DNA of 64,000 nucleotides from Treponema sp. (GTDB taxonomy: Bacteria > Spirochaetota > Spirochaetia > Treponematales > Breznakiellaceae): the NCBI GenBank assembly GCA_009784935.1, contig WQXI01000008.1, positions 1 through 64,000 on the forward strand. The letters are read 5' to 3'. The notes under the pieces are model-generated. The model searched no databases and was not told the DNA's origin. It saw nothing but the letters and a program-made list of their open reading frames with translations. Below, piece by piece: positions 8,141 to 19,019 of the stretch (positions are counted from its first letter, which is position 1; every line of letters begins with the position of its first letter). The position numbers and the translations under genes are program-made.

Positions 8141-9260
8141 TTATACATTTGCGGCATCATTGTTATGCCAGCTAAACTTAAGATATTCTTCGATAAAGGG
8201 GTCTATATCTCCGTCCATTACTGCGTTAATATTTCCTTTTTCTACTTTTGTTCTGTAATCCTTTACCATTGTGTACGGCTGAAACACATACGATCTTATC
8301 TGGTGTCCCCAGGAAATATCTTTTTTTTCCTGAGAAAACTTTGCGTTTTCTTTTTCTTTTTCCTGACGGTAATGTTCGTAAAGCCTCGCCTTTAAAACGC
8401 TCATAGCAATCGCGCGGTTCTTTATCTGACTGCGTTCGTTCTGACACGCAACTACAATCCCCGTCGGAATGTGGGTAAAGCGGACTGCGCTGTCTGTTTT
8501 ATTAACGTGCTGCCCTCCAGCTCCGCCCGCGCGGTATGTATCAACCCTTAAATCTTCGGGTTTTATTTCTACTTCTATAGTATCATCAATAACAGGAAAA
8601 ATATAAACAGAAGCAAATGAAGTATGTCTTCGCGCATTGGAATCAAAAGGACTTATTCTTACGAGTCTGTGTATCCCCGATTCTCCTTTTAGGTATCCGT
8701 AAGCATAATCACCTTCTACCCTGCAGGTAGCAGATTTAATTCCGCCTTCTGCTTCTTGCCTGTCAACTTCTTCTGTACTAAAACCTTTTTGTTCTGCCCA
8801 GCGAAGGTACATTCGGTAAAGCATTTGAGACCAGTCGCAAGCTTCTGTTCCTCCGGCTCCTGAGTGAACAGTAAGAAAGCAGGCGTTTTTATCCATTTCG
8901 CCTGCCATGAGTTCGAACACATTTTGTTTTTCATAACGGGCTGTTAGATTTTTTAATTGGTTTCCAATACCGGCAGTTTCATTTTCGTCATTTGCTTCCA
9001 TCGCTAATTCAAAAAGCGTCTGGAGGTCTGTAATTTCATTAAAAAGCGCCTTAACAGGTTCATAGCGGTTTTTTAAGCTTTTTAGGGAGCTCATTGTTTT
9101 GTCGACCGTCTCCTGATCATTCCAGAATCCGGGTTCGGCGGTTTTGGCTTCTATCTCGGCAATACGCTGCGCAAAAGAAGCGTCTTCAAAGACGCCTCCA
9201 TGTTTCGTTAATTTTTTTGGCTAATTCTTCTATGGGCGCGCCCAGTTCGGTAAGCAGCAT
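8141..9260 (-). CDS. prfB: Peptide chain release factor 2, made by programmed +1 frameshift
   Basis: RF2 recognises UAA and UGA stops and releases the peptide. The main frame (9187-8141) carries the GGQ loop (YRAGGAGGQHVNKTDSAVR) and the RF2 N-terminal and central domains. It lacks a start: the first 24 codons are in another frame, from the ATG at 9260 (GGAG just upstream), reading MLLTELGAPIEELAKKINET and ending CGT CTT TGA. Shifting +1 at CTT continues as EDASFAQRIAEIEAKTAEPG, normal RF2 sequence, giving about 372 residues. A gene starting at 9094 alone would miss the N-terminus. The expected control is autoregulation by RF2 level. Confidence 0.95.
9186..9199 (-). promoter_or_regulatory. 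prfB programmed frameshift signal
   Basis: On the minus strand the site reads GGAGG CGT CTT TGA. This is an internal Shine-Dalgarno three bases before the slippery CTT, followed by an in-frame TGA, the same layout as in E. coli prfB. The base after the stop is A rather than the usual C. Confidence 0.93.
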
Positions 9261-9394
9261 GGCAAACTCCTATATTACCAAAAATATTAACTCAAAAACA
9301 AAATAAAATCAATGTTTAATTTTACCTCTTGTATAAAAAGACGCCTTTCGCAGTCCTGCAATTACAAGGCTGCATTACTGCTCTGCGGTTTTTA

Positions 9395-9423
9395 TTGACA
9401 AAATTAAATTATTAAGATATATT
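9395..9423 (+). promoter_or_regulatory. Sigma-70-type promoter
   Basis: TTGACA at 9395-9400 and TATATT at 9418-9423 are separated by 17 bases and lie about 22 bases before the ATG of the SH3 protein. Confidence 0.75.
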
Positions 9424-9445
9424 AACTGCATCGGGAGTATTTAAT

Positions 9446-10054
9446 ATGAGAATTAAGTATCTATTTGTTTCTATATTATTTTTCTTGTTATTGGATGTCA
9501 GCCTTTTCTCACAAGAAAACCTGCCTGTAATTATGTATGTTAATGCAACAGCAGGTTTAAGGGTGCGTTCCGCGCCTTCTCTCGATAGTAGTGTGGTAAG
9601 AACATTAAGACACGGCGAATTTTTTTATATAACAGAAAGATCAAACAATACTGTTACCATCGACGGTAGAACTGATTATTGGTATCAAGTGCGAAATGGA
9701 TGGGTTTTTGGAGGGTATTTATCAAACCAGCTGCCGAATGATCTTCCTTCATTTATCGGAAAATGGAATCTTGTAAATCAAAGCGGAGAGATGACAGGTC
9801 ATTTTATTTTACTTGATGTAAATAACAATTACACTGAGGGTCAAGAAGAAACTTGCGGCGTTTGGGGAGGAACATATAGAATGAATGGAAATACTGCTAT
9901 AATTACAATATCCGGCCACGACAGAGAAACTGGTGAACCATATACGATGAAAGATCATCTTCAATACAGGATTCAAATCGTAGACAAAAACAATATTATT
10001 ATTCATCAAAATAATGAACAGACGAGATACAGAAGAGGCACTTGGTATTGGTAA
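9446..10054 (+). CDS. Secreted protein with bacterial SH3 domain
   Basis: A 202-residue protein with a signal peptide (1-22, ending LFSQ) followed by an SH3b domain (about 28-95; GLRVRSAPSLDSSVVRTL and the WYQVRNGWVFGGYL end). The second half (about 100-200) looks like a small beta-barrel domain with a GKWNL start, as in lipocalin-like proteins. SH3b domains usually bind peptidoglycan or peptides. GGGAG precedes the ATG and a clear promoter lies upstream; the gene appears to be alone. Confidence 0.8.
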   Translation: MRIKYLFVSILFFLLLDVSLFSQENLPVIMYVNATAGLRVRSAPSLDSSVVRTLRHGEFFYITERSNNTVTIDGRTDYWYQVRNGWVFGGYLSNQLPNDLPSFIGKWNLVNQSGEMTGHFILLDVNNNYTEGQEETCGVWGGTYRMNGNTAIITISGHDRETGEPYTMKDHLQYRIQIVDKNNIIIHQNNEQTRYRRGTWYW

Positions 10055-10140
10055 AGAGCTGAGATAAAATATTATTTCATCTATACAAATGACTAGTACT
10101 ACTAGCCAAAACACTTAATTTTTGCTATGCTTTTGATATC

Positions 10141-12996
10141 ATGGATAAATTGATCATCAAGGGTGCGCGTGAGCATAACCTAAAAAACATCGATCTTGTA
10201 CTACCGCGGGACAAACTCATTGTAATTTCGGGACTTTCAGGTTCGGGTAAAAGTTCGCTTGCTTTTGATACAATCTTTGCAGAAGGGCAAAGACGTTATG
10301 TCGAAAGTCTTTCCGCTTATGCAAGACAGTTCCTTGGACGGATGGACAAACCCGACTTGGATTATATCGAAGGACTTTCTCCCGCTATCTCTATCGAACA
10401 AAAAACTACTCATCGTAATCCGCGCTCAACTGTCGGCACCGTAACAGAAATCTACGATTACTACCGTTTACTTTATGCACGAATCGGCATTCCGCACTGC
10501 CCTGTCTGCGGCAAGGAAATCCGCGAACAACCGGTTGATTTAATAATAGAAACAATTCTTCAATTTAAAGAAGGAACAAAAATTCAATTGCTTGCTCCTG
10601 TCATCCGCGGAAAAAAAGGAGAACATCAAAAAATATTAGAAGACGCACGCAAAGCAGGATTTGCCCGCGCGAGAATAGACGGCGTTCCTGTAAATCTTGA
10701 CGAAAATATCAAACTTGACAAACAAAAAAAACACACCATAGAAATCATCGTTGACAGGCTTGTAATAGGAAAAGAAATAAGAGCAAGGCTTGCCGAATCT
10801 GCAGAAACAGCATTGCAGACAGCCGACGGATTAATGATCGTACTTGCAACAATCGATTCTAAAACAAGCGAGCAGATTTTTTCGCAAAAAAATTCCTGCC
10901 CGGACTGCGGTGTCTCGATTCCGGAACTGCAGCCGCGCCTTTTTTCTTTTAATAATCCTTTTGGAGCATGTCCCGGATGTTCCGGCATTGGAACAAAACT
11001 GGAGTTTGATCCCGACCTTGTAATTCCGGATCGAACCCTCTCCTTTAACGAAGGCGGCGTTGTTCCGTACAACCCTGACAGCGCATGGCATTCCAGCCGG
11101 TTTAAAAGCCTTGCAAAACATTACGGCTTTAGCCTTGATACACCGCTTAATAAACTTCCTAAAAAAATAGTTAACGCGATTCTTTACGGGACAGAAGATG
11201 AAATTAAAGTTAAATATGTTAACCGTGAGGGCACGGGGCATTTTCAGTACCAGACGCAGTTTCAGGGCATATTAGAAGAATTAAAACGCCGTTACCTCGA
11301 AACTCAATCGCAGGGCGTAAAAGACTGGCTGGAAAAATTCATGAGTCAAAAAGACTGCGAAGACTGCGGCGGCAAACGCCTAAAACCAGAAGTACTAGCT
11401 GTAACAATTGCAAATAAAAACATTTGGGAACTTTCTCGCCTTTCTGTAACGGATTCGCTTAAATTTTTTAGCACAATTAAACTGGGAAAAAGCGAAAACA
11501 AAATAGCGTATCAGATACTAAAAGAAATAAATTCGCGCCTTGGTTTTATGCAGAATGTAGGACTCGATTATTTAAGCCTCGAACGCAAAGCATCGACACT
11601 TTCTGGCGGTGAAGCCCAAAGAATAAGGCTTGCGACGCAGATAGGTTCAAGCCTTGTCGGTGTTTTGTATATTTTAGATGAGCCGTCTATAGGGCTTCAC
11701 CAAAGAGACAACCAGCGCCTAATCGACACTTTATTGTACCTGCGCGGCCTTGGCAATACATTAATTGTTGTAGAACATGACGAGCAGACTTTACGCACCG
11801 CAGATCATATCGTAGATTTGGGTCCGGGCGCTGGCGTTCACGGCGGACGCGTTGTCGCGCAGGGAACAGTCGAAGATGTAATGAAAGTAAAAGAAAGTTT
11901 AACAGGTCAATACCTTGCAGGAAACCTTCGTATCGATATTCCAAAAGAAAGGCGCAAAGGAAACGGTTCTTATATAAAAATAAAAGGCGCAAAAGAACAT
12001 AATCTAAAAAATATTAATGTAGATATACCTCTCGGAATTTTTACTTGTATTACTGGAGTCTCCGGCTCCGGAAAATCTACATTGCTTTCTGATGTTTTAT
12101 ATCCTGCGCTTGCAAATAAAATTTACGGTTCCAGTCACCCGGAAGGCGAATACAAAAGACTTGACGGCGCAGAAAATATTGACAAAGTAATTGATATCGA
12201 TCAGAGCCCAATCGGCAGAACGCCGCGCTCTAACCCGATAACTTATGTCGAAGGTTTTACCGCAATAAGAGATATGTTTGCTAATCTGCCTGACTCAAAA
12301 AGAAGAGGATACAAACCTGGACGTTTTTCTTTTAATGTGCGCGGCGGCAGATGTGAAAATTGCGAAGGCGACGGAACAATAAAAATTGAGATGAACTTTC
12401 TGCCGGATGTTTATATAACCTGCGACGTCTGCCATGGCAAAAGGTTTAATAAGGAAACGCTGGAAATTCGGTATAAAGGAAAAAATATATCAGAAATCCT
12501 TGATATGACAATAGAAGAAGCCGCTGTTTTCTTTGCTCCGATTCCGCAGATTGCCCGTAAAATGCAGACGCTTCTTTCTGTCGGGCTCGGTTATGTAAAA
12601 CTTGGGCAGTCCGCGCTTACTCTCTCGGGAGGAGAGGCGCAAAGGGTCAAACTTGCGCTGGAACTTTCTAAGCGTTCAACCGGCAGAACCCTGTATATTC
12701 TGGATGAGCCCACAACCGGTCTTCATTTTGCCGATGTAAAACAGCTCATGGATGTAATTCAAAGGCTGGCAGATCAGGGAAATACTGTTATAATGATAGA
12801 ACATAATCTGGATGTTCTGCTTCAGGCTGATCATATTATCGATCTTGGTCCTGAGGGCGGCGAGAAGGGAGGACAGGTTATCGCTATAGGCACACCTGAA
12901 CAGGTTTCTGAAAACGCCGCCTCGTACACAGGTTTTTATATTGCGGACATGCTAAAAAGGAACAGTAAAACAAAAAAGAATGGCAGGAAAGAATAA
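10141..12996 (+). CDS. uvrA: Excinuclease ABC subunit A
   Basis: The 951-residue protein has two ABC ATPase halves (Walker [13 protein letters not shown] and [11 protein letters not shown]; signatures [12 protein letters not shown] and [12 protein letters not shown]) and the UvrA zinc modules ([32 protein letters not shown]). It scans DNA for bulky damage with UvrB in nucleotide excision repair. Length and motifs are complete. No strong ribosome-binding site is seen before the ATG. The end overlaps the next gene by 17 bases if that gene starts at 12980. Confidence 0.97.
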   Translation: MDKLIIKGAREHNLKNIDLVLPRDKLIVISGLSGSGKSSLAFDTIFAEGQRRYVESLSAYARQFLGRMDKPDLDYIEGLSPAISIEQKTTHRNPRSTVGTVTEIYDYYRLLYARIGIPHCPVCGKEIREQPVDLIIETILQFKEGTKIQLLAPVIRGKKGEHQKILEDARKAGFARARIDGVPVNLDENIKLDKQKKHTIEIIVDRLVIGKEIRARLAESAETALQTADGLMIVLATIDSKTSEQIFSQKNSCPDCGVSIPELQPRLFSFNNPFGACPGCSGIGTKLEFDPDLVIPDRTLSFNEGGVVPYNPDSAWHSSRFKSLAKHYGFSLDTPLNKLPKKIVNAILYGTEDEIKVKYVNREGTGHFQYQTQFQGILEELKRRYLETQSQGVKDWLEKFMSQKDCEDCGGKRLKPEVLAVTIANKNIWELSRLSVTDSLKFFSTIKLGKSENKIAYQILKEINSRLGFMQNVGLDYLSLERKASTLSGGEAQRIRLATQIGSSLVGVLYILDEPSIGLHQRDNQRLIDTLLYLRGLGNTLIVVEHDEQTLRTADHIVDLGPGAGVHGGRVVAQGTVEDVMKVKESLTGQYLAGNLRIDIPKERRKGNGSYIKIKGAKEHNLKNINVDIPLGIFTCITGVSGSGKSTLLSDVLYPALANKIYGSSHPEGEYKRLDGAENIDKVIDIDQSPIGRTPRSNPITYVEGFTAIRDMFANLPDSKRRGYKPGRFSFNVRGGRCENCEGDGTIKIEMNFLPDVYITCDVCHGKRFNKETLEIRYKGKNISEILDMTIEEAAVFFAPIPQIARKMQTLLSVGLGYVKLGQSALTLSGGEAQRVKLALELSKRSTGRTLYILDEPTTGLHFADVKQLMDVIQRLADQGNTVIMIEHNLDVLLQADHIIDLGPEGGEKGGQVIAIGTPEQVSENAASYTGFYIADMLKRNSKTKKNGRKE

Positions 12997-15900
12997 AAGA
13001 AATTTAACCACGGAGGTCTGCTGTCCTGCAGACAGCTGCTTGCAAGCAAGCTTAGAGTTTCACGGAGTTTTTTGCACGAAAGTTCCTTCTTCCTCCGGGC
13101 AACTACAGTTGCCAATACTCCGTGTACTCTGTGGTTTTTTATTCTTCTCTTATATATTTATTTCAATACCTCTTTATGCGCAGGAAGATGAAGCAATGTC
13201 TGCTCAAAGACAGCGCACAGAAATGGAAATAAGAACTTCTACTTTGAGCGAACTTGCAGTATGGTGCCGCTCTCTTGGGCTTTCCGAAAGCGGCACAAGA
13301 GAAGAACTTTCTAAACGATTAAGAGATCATTTTGAACTTCCTTCGCCGGGGCAAGAAGAAGACCGAAGAAGAGTTATCACAATAGAATCTGCGCAGACCT
13401 CAGAATATTTTACGCTGGATATTATTGACGAAGAATACGCAAGATTAAGGGGTAATGTTTCTCTTAGTTTAAAAGACGGAGAAACAATCCATAGAATAAG
13501 AGCAAACGAAGTACTTTTTAACAGAACCAGAAATGTAATGACAGCGAGAGGGCAGGTAATCTACGAAAAAGAAGACGGTGATTCTCTCGAAACATTCAGA
13601 GGAGAGAATATAACCGTAAATCTCGATGATTGGTCGAGCGTTTTTAATGACGGAAGCTCCACAATAGAAAGCGGAGGCAGCGCGTATCATTTTTCGGGCT
13701 CGGTTATTACGCGCACAGGAGAAGACGTTACAATTCTTACTGACGCGGAAATTTCGAACGCTTCCAATCCAGAAGCCCTTTGGTCTATCAGCGCGTCAAG
13801 GTTATGGCTGCTGCCCGGTTCTGATTTTGCGATTTTTAATGCTGTTTTAAAAGTAGGCGAAATACCTGTTTTATATATCCCATTTTTTTATTTTCCGGGC
13901 GACGAACTTGTTTTTCATCCTGTTGTCGGATACCGCAGCAGAGAAGGCGCGTTTGTGCAAACAACAACATATATCCTTGGGCAGCCGCGCTCTGATCCGG
14001 ATGATGTAAATTCTATAAGCAGAATATTAGGAAGCTCAGATGAAACAGAAAGAGAACTGCAGGGTTTCTTTCTGCGGAGCACAGGAAGAAAAAGAATTAA
14101 TCAAGACGAAATCAGCCTTAAGGCTTTAATCGATTACTATGTTAATCTGGGAACATATTTAGGATTAGAACTTTCTGTCCCAAAAAGCGGGATGTTTAAT
14201 CAAACAAATCTTTCTTTAGGCGTTGGTTTTACAAGAACAATAACGCAGGTAGGAAACGGATTCACTCCTTATCTTCCGCCTGACTTTGACGGTTCTGTCG
14301 AATGGAATCATTCAAGATTATTTTCTATGGATGTTCCGTTCCGCTACCGGATGAGATTTAACAGTTCTATAACAGGAAGATACGGCAGTCTTAGCTGGGA
14401 TTTTCCGTATTATTCTGATCCTTATGTTGACAGAGACTTTATTCAAAATAGAGCAGAAAGAATGGATTTTTTAAATATGATGCAGCAGGGGATAGTTACA
14501 GCGAGCGATTCATTAACACAAAACATACTTGGCTCGTATCAATGGCAGATAAGCGGAAACTTAAATCCGCCTGTTCAGAACTTGTCTCCGTTTATTTCTA
14601 GAATATCAATTACAAATATTTCTACTTCTCTTGTTTTTAAAACGCTGACAGATTCAAGCGTTCCTCCTAACAATCCCGGCCATTTGTTTTATGCTCCTGA
14701 TAAATATACGATTTATAGTATTTCGGGATCTATTTCAGGTACACCTTTTAATACAGGCAGAACACAGCCTCAGACAAGAAATAATACATCAGCGAGAGAA
14801 GCAGAAGATCCGTTTTCCGGCATTGGTGTTCCAATCTCTCCATGGACAGAAGGAGCCGCATCCGAAAGAATCGTATCCGATGATATTCTTGTTCCTCCTG
14901 TAATTAATCAAAATTTTCGCCTTCCTGGAAGCGGTAATACAGTTTTTAGTATCGATTATACAATATCGCCGACCAGCACTACAGAGCTCCAATTTATGTC
15001 CGGCTACGGACGCTGGAAAACAAACGAAGATGTAGATTGGAACGACGTTCAATCAATTCTTACGAGCGTTAGCGCAAACAGTACAGTAAATTTCCGCGCA
15101 AATCACTCAGCGGGTCTTTATAATAATACTTTTTCTTTTTTCGGCAGCGGCACATGGCGCGACTATACATTTTTAAATGAAGATGCAGAAGCATACCGCA
15201 CTCCTCAAGATCCATCCGGAACAAAAGACCCCGCAAGAGTAGATACAGCAAGAAGACAGCAGTACAGCCAAACAAACTATAATACTTCCTTTGCATATAA
15301 CGGAACGCTTCGTCCATTCATAGAAAATCAAATATTCAGCCAGACTAATTTTCAATACGACCTGAGAGGTACGATGGTTCGTTCCAGAAGATACAATCCA
15401 AATACCGTTATATCAGGTCCCGAGCTGACTCCGCAGTGGGGTACATGGGCAAAAGAAACAAATGATACTGCCGGACTTGTTAACCATTTGATCTCTGCTA
15501 ATCTAGAAGCCAATCTAATGAACAATGTCCAGAACTTGTCAGTAAGAGCGGCGCTTCCTCCGCTTGACGGACTTGTTACAACAAATGCAATATTCAGATT
15601 TTGGATATCAGAAACAATTATTTCATTCCGTACAGAGAAGCCGGAAACAAGCGCAGAGTGGATTTTACGCCCTATCCATTTTACAGAAACTTTAAAGTTT
15701 AAAGACATAGGTTCGCTCTCCTATTACATGGTAATAAATCCGCAGGAAAATAATGAAGTTACTACTATAAGAACCAGTTTATCATTATGGAGTTTTAAAG
15801 CAGAATTCACAGCTACAAAAGTCGCAAGATCTGTATTTGTCCCGACCGATCCTTTATTTCCTTCCGGCGGAGGAAGATGGGAACAGCAAGGACTTCCTTC

Positions 15901-16477
15901 TTTAAACCCAAGAGAATTATCCTTTACTTATAATCATACGTTTTCTAATATAGAAATTGTAAAAGATTTTTTTACCTTATCATTCAATATTAATACTTCG
16001 CTTAACTTTGATTTACAACAGCACACAAGTTCCAGTTTTAATTTATCTTTGGGTTTGCAGATGAATATAGCCGGGTTTTTAGAGCTTAAGCTCGCGGCAG
16101 TTTCGCAAAACAATGTTATATGGCGTTATTTTAAAGGTGTTCCCGGCTTTGATCATTTAACATTTATGTACCGCGACGGACCGCAAAACAATCTATTTAT
16201 TGATCTTGTCGATTCATTCAATTTCTTTGACGATTCAAAACGGCGAAGATCCGGTTTTAAAATGCATAGATTTGAACTAACTGCAACTCATTTTTTGGGA
16301 GATTGGGTTGCGGAGCTGGGAATAAACTTCTACCCTCACCTGAGCGCTATGATACCGTCAGTTTCCCAAAAATACGAAATAACAGCGGATGTTTCCTTTA
16401 TTGTACGGTGGATTCCGATTCCAGAAATAAAATCGCAGGTTAATTATCACGGTAGACATGACAGATGGGAATACTAG
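12980..16477 (+). CDS. LptD/OstA-like outer-membrane protein with N-terminal SAP-like motif
   Basis: After a signal segment ([20 protein letters not shown].., cleavage near LYA-Q) comes a SAP-like helix pair ([20 protein letters not shown]), then an OstA/LptA-like jellyroll ([13 protein letters not shown] to [11 protein letters not shown]) and a long C-terminal region of alternating beta-strands fitting an LptD barrel ([18 protein letters not shown]). LptD inserts LPS or related glycolipid in the outer membrane. Bases 13004-13136 are an in-frame copy of the dispersed repeat, so the N-terminus from ATG 12980 is mostly repeat-encoded. A TTG at 13109 inside the repeat would give a normal 25-residue signal peptide and may be the true start. 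Confidence 0.8.
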   Translation: MAGKNKRNLTTEVCCPADSCLQASLEFHGVFCTKVPSSSGQLQLPILRVLCGFLFFSYIFISIPLYAQEDEAMSAQRQRTEMEIRTSTLSELAVWCRSLGLSESGTREELSKRLRDHFELPSPGQEEDRRRVITIESAQTSEYFTLDIIDEEYARLRGNVSLSLKDGETIHRIRANEVLFNRTRNVMTARGQVIYEKEDGDSLETFRGENITVNLDDWSSVFNDGSSTIESGGSAYHFSGSVITRTGEDVTILTDAEISNASNPEALWSISASRLWLLPGSDFAIFNAVLKVGEIPVLYIPFFYFPGDELVFHPVVGYRSREGAFVQTTTYILGQPRSDPDDVNSISRILGSSDETERELQGFFLRSTGRKRINQDEISLKALIDYYVNLGTYLGLELSVPKSGMFNQTNLSLGVGFTRTITQVGNGFTPYLPPDFDGSVEWNHSRLFSMDVPFRYRMRFNSSITGRYGSLSWDFPYYSDPYVDRDFIQNRAERMDFLNMMQQGIVTASDSLTQNILGSYQWQISGNLNPPVQNLSPFISRISITNISTSLVFKTLTDSSVPPNNPGHLFYAPDKYTIYSISGSISGTPFNTGRTQPQTRNNTSAREAEDPFSGIGVPISPWTEGAASERIVSDDILVPPVINQNFRLPGSGNTVFSIDYTISPTSTTELQFMSGYGRWKTNEDVDWNDVQSILTSVSANSTVNFRANHSAGLYNNTFSFFGSGTWRDYTFLNEDAEAYRTPQDPSGTKDPARVDTARRQQYSQTNYNTSFAYNGTLRPFIENQIFSQTNFQYDLRGTMVRSRRYNPNTVISGPELTPQWGTWAKETNDTAGLVNHLISANLEANLMNNVQNLSVRAALPPLDGLVTTNAIFRFWISETIISFRTEKPETSAEWILRPIHFTETLKFKDIGSLSYYMVINPQENNEVTTIRTSLSLWSFKAEFTATKVARSVFVPTDPLFPSGGGRWEQQGLPSLNPRELSFTYNHTFSNIEIVKDFFTLSFNINTSLNFDLQQHTSSSFNLSLGLQMNIAGFLELKLAAVSQNNVIWRYFKGVPGFDHLTFMYRDGPQNNLFIDLVDSFNFFDDSKRRRSGFKMHRFELTATHFLGDWVAELGINFYPHLSAMIPSVSQKYEITADVSFIVRWIPIPEIKSQVNYHGRHDRWEY
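13004..13136. repeat. In-frame dispersed palindromic element (LptD-like gene copy)
   Basis: The arms are TTTAACCACGGAGG and ..CTCCGTGTACTCTGTGGTT. Nested inside are CTGTC-ctgca-GACAG (13021-13035), GCTTGC-aa-GCAAGC (13037-13050) and GGCAACTACAGTTGCC near 13100. It is read in the frame giving [20 protein letters not shown], the same frame as in the ABC transporter copy at 26123-26218. Confidence 0.88.
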
Positions 16478-16479
16478 CC

Positions 16480-16522
16480 AGCTTATTAGCTAGCTTATTA
16501 GCTAGCTTACTAGCTAGCTTAC
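16480..16522. repeat. 12-bp tandem repeat (AGCTTATTAGCT), about 3.5 copies
   Basis: Units lie at 16480-16491, 16492-16503 and 16504-16515 (one T-to-C change), plus a partial copy. Each contains AGCTAGCT-type palindromes. It begins three bases after the stop of the LptD-like gene. It might help transcription stop, but it has no T-run. Confidence 0.85.
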
Positions 16523-16532
16523 GTCAGCATAC

Positions 16533-16560
16533 TTGACGATTTTGACAATAGGGATATAAA
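16533..16560 (+). promoter_or_regulatory. Possible promoter for the phoH-ybeY operon
   Basis: TTGACG (16533-16538) and TATAAA (16555-16560) have 16-base spacing. Another TTGACA lies near 16611 without a clear -10. Weak but plausible support, as this is where the next operon begins. Confidence 0.4.
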
Positions 16561-16639
16561 ATTATCTATTATATAAAGAATATAAGAATGGAAGAATGAA
16601 AGAATGGGTTTTGACAAAAAGGGTTATTAAGGGGTTTAT

Positions 16640-17587
16640 TTGGAGGACGGGATTACAATAGCTTTAGACAACTGTGAATTGCTTTCCGGAATTTGCGGAG
16701 CAAATGACGAAAATCTCAGAGTTATCGAAAACACCCTCGGCGGTTTTATAACTGCAAGGGGCAATGAAATACATTTTGAAAACAGCGAAAAAGCCGCTGT
16801 AAAACGCTTTAAGACAATGATCGATAATTTAATTTATGCTGTTAAAGACGGTGAACAGCCTTCTGCTGATTATATCCGCGCTCTTGCAGACGAAACAGAA
16901 AAAACAGACAGCTCATATTTGCGTGATTCTATGATTCAGATACCGCATGGATTTAATAGAGTGTTTCCAAAGACAAAAAATCAGGCTCAATACATAAATG
17001 ATATGAGAGACAACGAGATTTGCTTTTGTATAGGTCCTGCAGGAACTGGAAAAACATTTCTTGCAATTGCACATGCGCTGCAGATACTGCTTTCAAAAAA
17101 AATGCGTAAACTTGTGCTGACACGCCCTGTCGTAGAAGCAGGCGAAAACCTTGGTTTTTTGCCGGGCGATCTCGCTCAAAAAATTGATCCTTACCTAAAG
17201 CCGCTGTACGACGCAATGGAATCCCTTGTTCCTTATGATGTAATAAATAGAATGGAAGAAACAAGAGCTATAGAAATCGCTCCCCTTGCATATATGAGAG
17301 GGCGCAGTTTAAATGACTGCATTGTAATTCTTGACGAAGCTCAGAATACAACTAAAGAACAAATGAAAATGTTTTTAACAAGAATCGGCAACGGCACCAG
17401 AGCTGTTATTACAGGAGATACTACGCAGATAGACCTAAAATGCAAACAGGATTCGGGGCTGTTAAATGCCCTTGATATTTTAAGAGAGATCGAAGGTTTA
17501 AGCTTTTCATTCCTGCATACAAGCGATGTCGCCCGCAATCCTCTAATAAAAAAAATAATACAGGCATACAATGAAAATGAAAAATGA
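16640..17587 (+). CDS. PhoH-like ATPase
   Basis: The 315-residue protein has Walker A GPAGTGKT, Walker B VILDEAQNTT and the PhoH LTRPVVEAGENLGFLPGD block. PhoH-like proteins are ATPases linked to RNA metabolism, and in many genomes sit next to ybeY as here. The start is a TTG at 16640 with AAGGGG upstream. It overlaps the next gene by 17 bases, so the two are translationally linked. Confidence 0.92.
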   Translation: MEDGITIALDNCELLSGICGANDENLRVIENTLGGFITARGNEIHFENSEKAAVKRFKTMIDNLIYAVKDGEQPSADYIRALADETEKTDSSYLRDSMIQIPHGFNRVFPKTKNQAQYINDMRDNEICFCIGPAGTGKTFLAIAHALQILLSKKMRKLVLTRPVVEAGENLGFLPGDLAQKIDPYLKPLYDAMESLVPYDVINRMEETRAIEIAPLAYMRGRSLNDCIVILDEAQNTTKEQMKMFLTRIGNGTRAVITGDTTQIDLKCKQDSGLLNALDILREIEGLSFSFLHTSDVARNPLIKKIIQAYNENEK

Positions 17588-19019
17588 AAAAAAGAAAATA
17601 GACTTTTCCGGCGCTCTTAACCGTTTAAAATCCGGTCCCGGGCTGTTCGGCTTTGCTCTTTGCTGTTTTACTGCTTTTATGGTAATAGCAAGCCAAATAA
17701 CAGAAATCGAATTTAACATCAGAAACATTCTGGGAGTAATTTTCCTTGTTCTGCTTTTGTTTGTTTTGTATATCCTTCTACGCAGCCGGATGATCCTTGG
17801 CAGAGAATTAACTATCCGCGAAAGCTATCTGCTCGCTTCGCTGTCGGGCTCTTATATAATCGGCTCAATTCTCGTAAATAATCTTTCTCCGGGACCGGAA
17901 GGATTCCCTGTATCGCTTGCGATCCCGACAGGTCTTGTCATAATACTGCTTGCAGTCTTTATGGGAAAAAGACTTGCAATGTTTATGGCTATTGCGCTTC
18001 CTTTAGGCGCATATTTTACAGGCGCTTTTGACAACAATTCTTTTATCATTGCTCTTGTTTCTGGCGCGGCGGCATCAACTGTTCTAAGTAAAGCGCAAAA
18101 CAGAATGAGCCTTATCAAAGCAGGGCTAATCATTGCTGCGGCAAACTGTTTTGCGGTTGTTGTAGTGCTTCTTTTAAACAAAGCCCATTATTATGATTAT
18201 CCCGCTCCCCTGTTTTGGGCTGCTCTTAACGGAATCTTCTGCGGCATGTTAACTATCGGGTTTTTGCCGCCGCTCGAACATGCGTTAAACGCCGTAACTC
18301 CGTTTAGGCTTATGGAATTATCAGATTTAAACGCACCGATACTTCGCAAACTTTTTACAACAGCGCCGGGAACATACAGCCACTCATTGATGGTAGCGAA
18401 TCTTGCAGAGCAGGCTTGTCAGGACATCGGCGCAAACGCGCTGCTTGCACGAGTCGGCGCGTATTATCATGACATCGGCAAAATGGATAACCCAGATTAT
18501 TTTGTAGAGAATCAAACAGATCATAACAGACATGACGAAATAGCGCCGCGTTTGTCGGCAACAATAATAAGAAGTCATGTAAAAGTCGGCGTAGAAAAAG
18601 CGCATGGGCTTGGGCTTCCCAAGGATGTTATTTCGATTATTGGAGAACATCACGGCAACTCAATCATCTCATGGTTTTATAACAAAGCAACAGAAAAAGA
18701 AGAAACTGTAAACTCAGAAGATTTTTCCTATCCGGGAAGCCCGCCAAGATCAAAAGAATCAGCTGTTGTTATGCTTGCCGATATTACAGAAGCCGCCGTT
18801 AGAACACTGACAAAACCTACAGCCGCCAAGATAGAAAAGTTTATTCAATCGCTTTTTGACGCAAAGATAGAACACGGGCAGTTGTCTGAGTCTGATTTAT
18901 CATTCCGGGATTTGGAAATAATCAAGAAAACATTCGTAAGGGTCCTTGCGGGTTATTATCACACCAGAATTGAGTACCCAAAACAGCCAAAAGAGCCAAA
19001 AGAGGAAGAAAATGAATAA
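17571..19019 (+). CDS. Membrane HD-domain phosphodiesterase, PgpH/YqfF-like but short
   Basis: Several membrane helices fill about residues 15-225, followed by a cytoplasmic HD domain (HSLMVANLAEQA.., YYHDIGKMDNP, H..H near GEHHGNSIISWFY). This matches the 7TM-HD family, whose studied members degrade cyclic di-AMP. At 482 residues it lacks the roughly 200-residue extracellular domain between the first two helices in usual PgpH proteins. Position between phoH and ybeY is the family's common context. It overlaps ybeY by eight bases. Confidence 0.85.
   Translation: MKMKNEKKKIDFSGALNRLKSGPGLFGFALCCFTAFMVIASQITEIEFNIRNILGVIFLVLLLFVLYILLRSRMILGRELTIRESYLLASLSGSYIIGSILVNNLSPGPEGFPVSLAIPTGLVIILLAVFMGKRLAMFMAIALPLGAYFTGAFDNNSFIIALVSGAAASTVLSKAQNRMSLIKAGLIIAAANCFAVVVVLLLNKAHYYDYPAPLFWAALNGIFCGMLTIGFLPPLEHALNAVTPFRLMELSDLNAPILRKLFTTAPGTYSHSLMVANLAEQACQDIGANALLARVGAYYHDIGKMDNPDYFVENQTDHNRHDEIAPRLSATIIRSHVKVGVEKAHGLGLPKDVISIIGEHHGNSIISWFYNKATEKEETVNSEDFSYPGSPPRSKESAVVMLADITEAAVRTLTKPTAAKIEKFIQSLFDAKIEHGQLSESDLSFRDLEIIKKTFVRVLAGYYHTRIEYPKQPKEPKEEENE

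Noticed and set aside
9301-9394. Possible terminator in the gap between prfB and the SH3 gene
   Set aside because: The CTGC-rich stretch pairs poorly and has no T-run in the right place.
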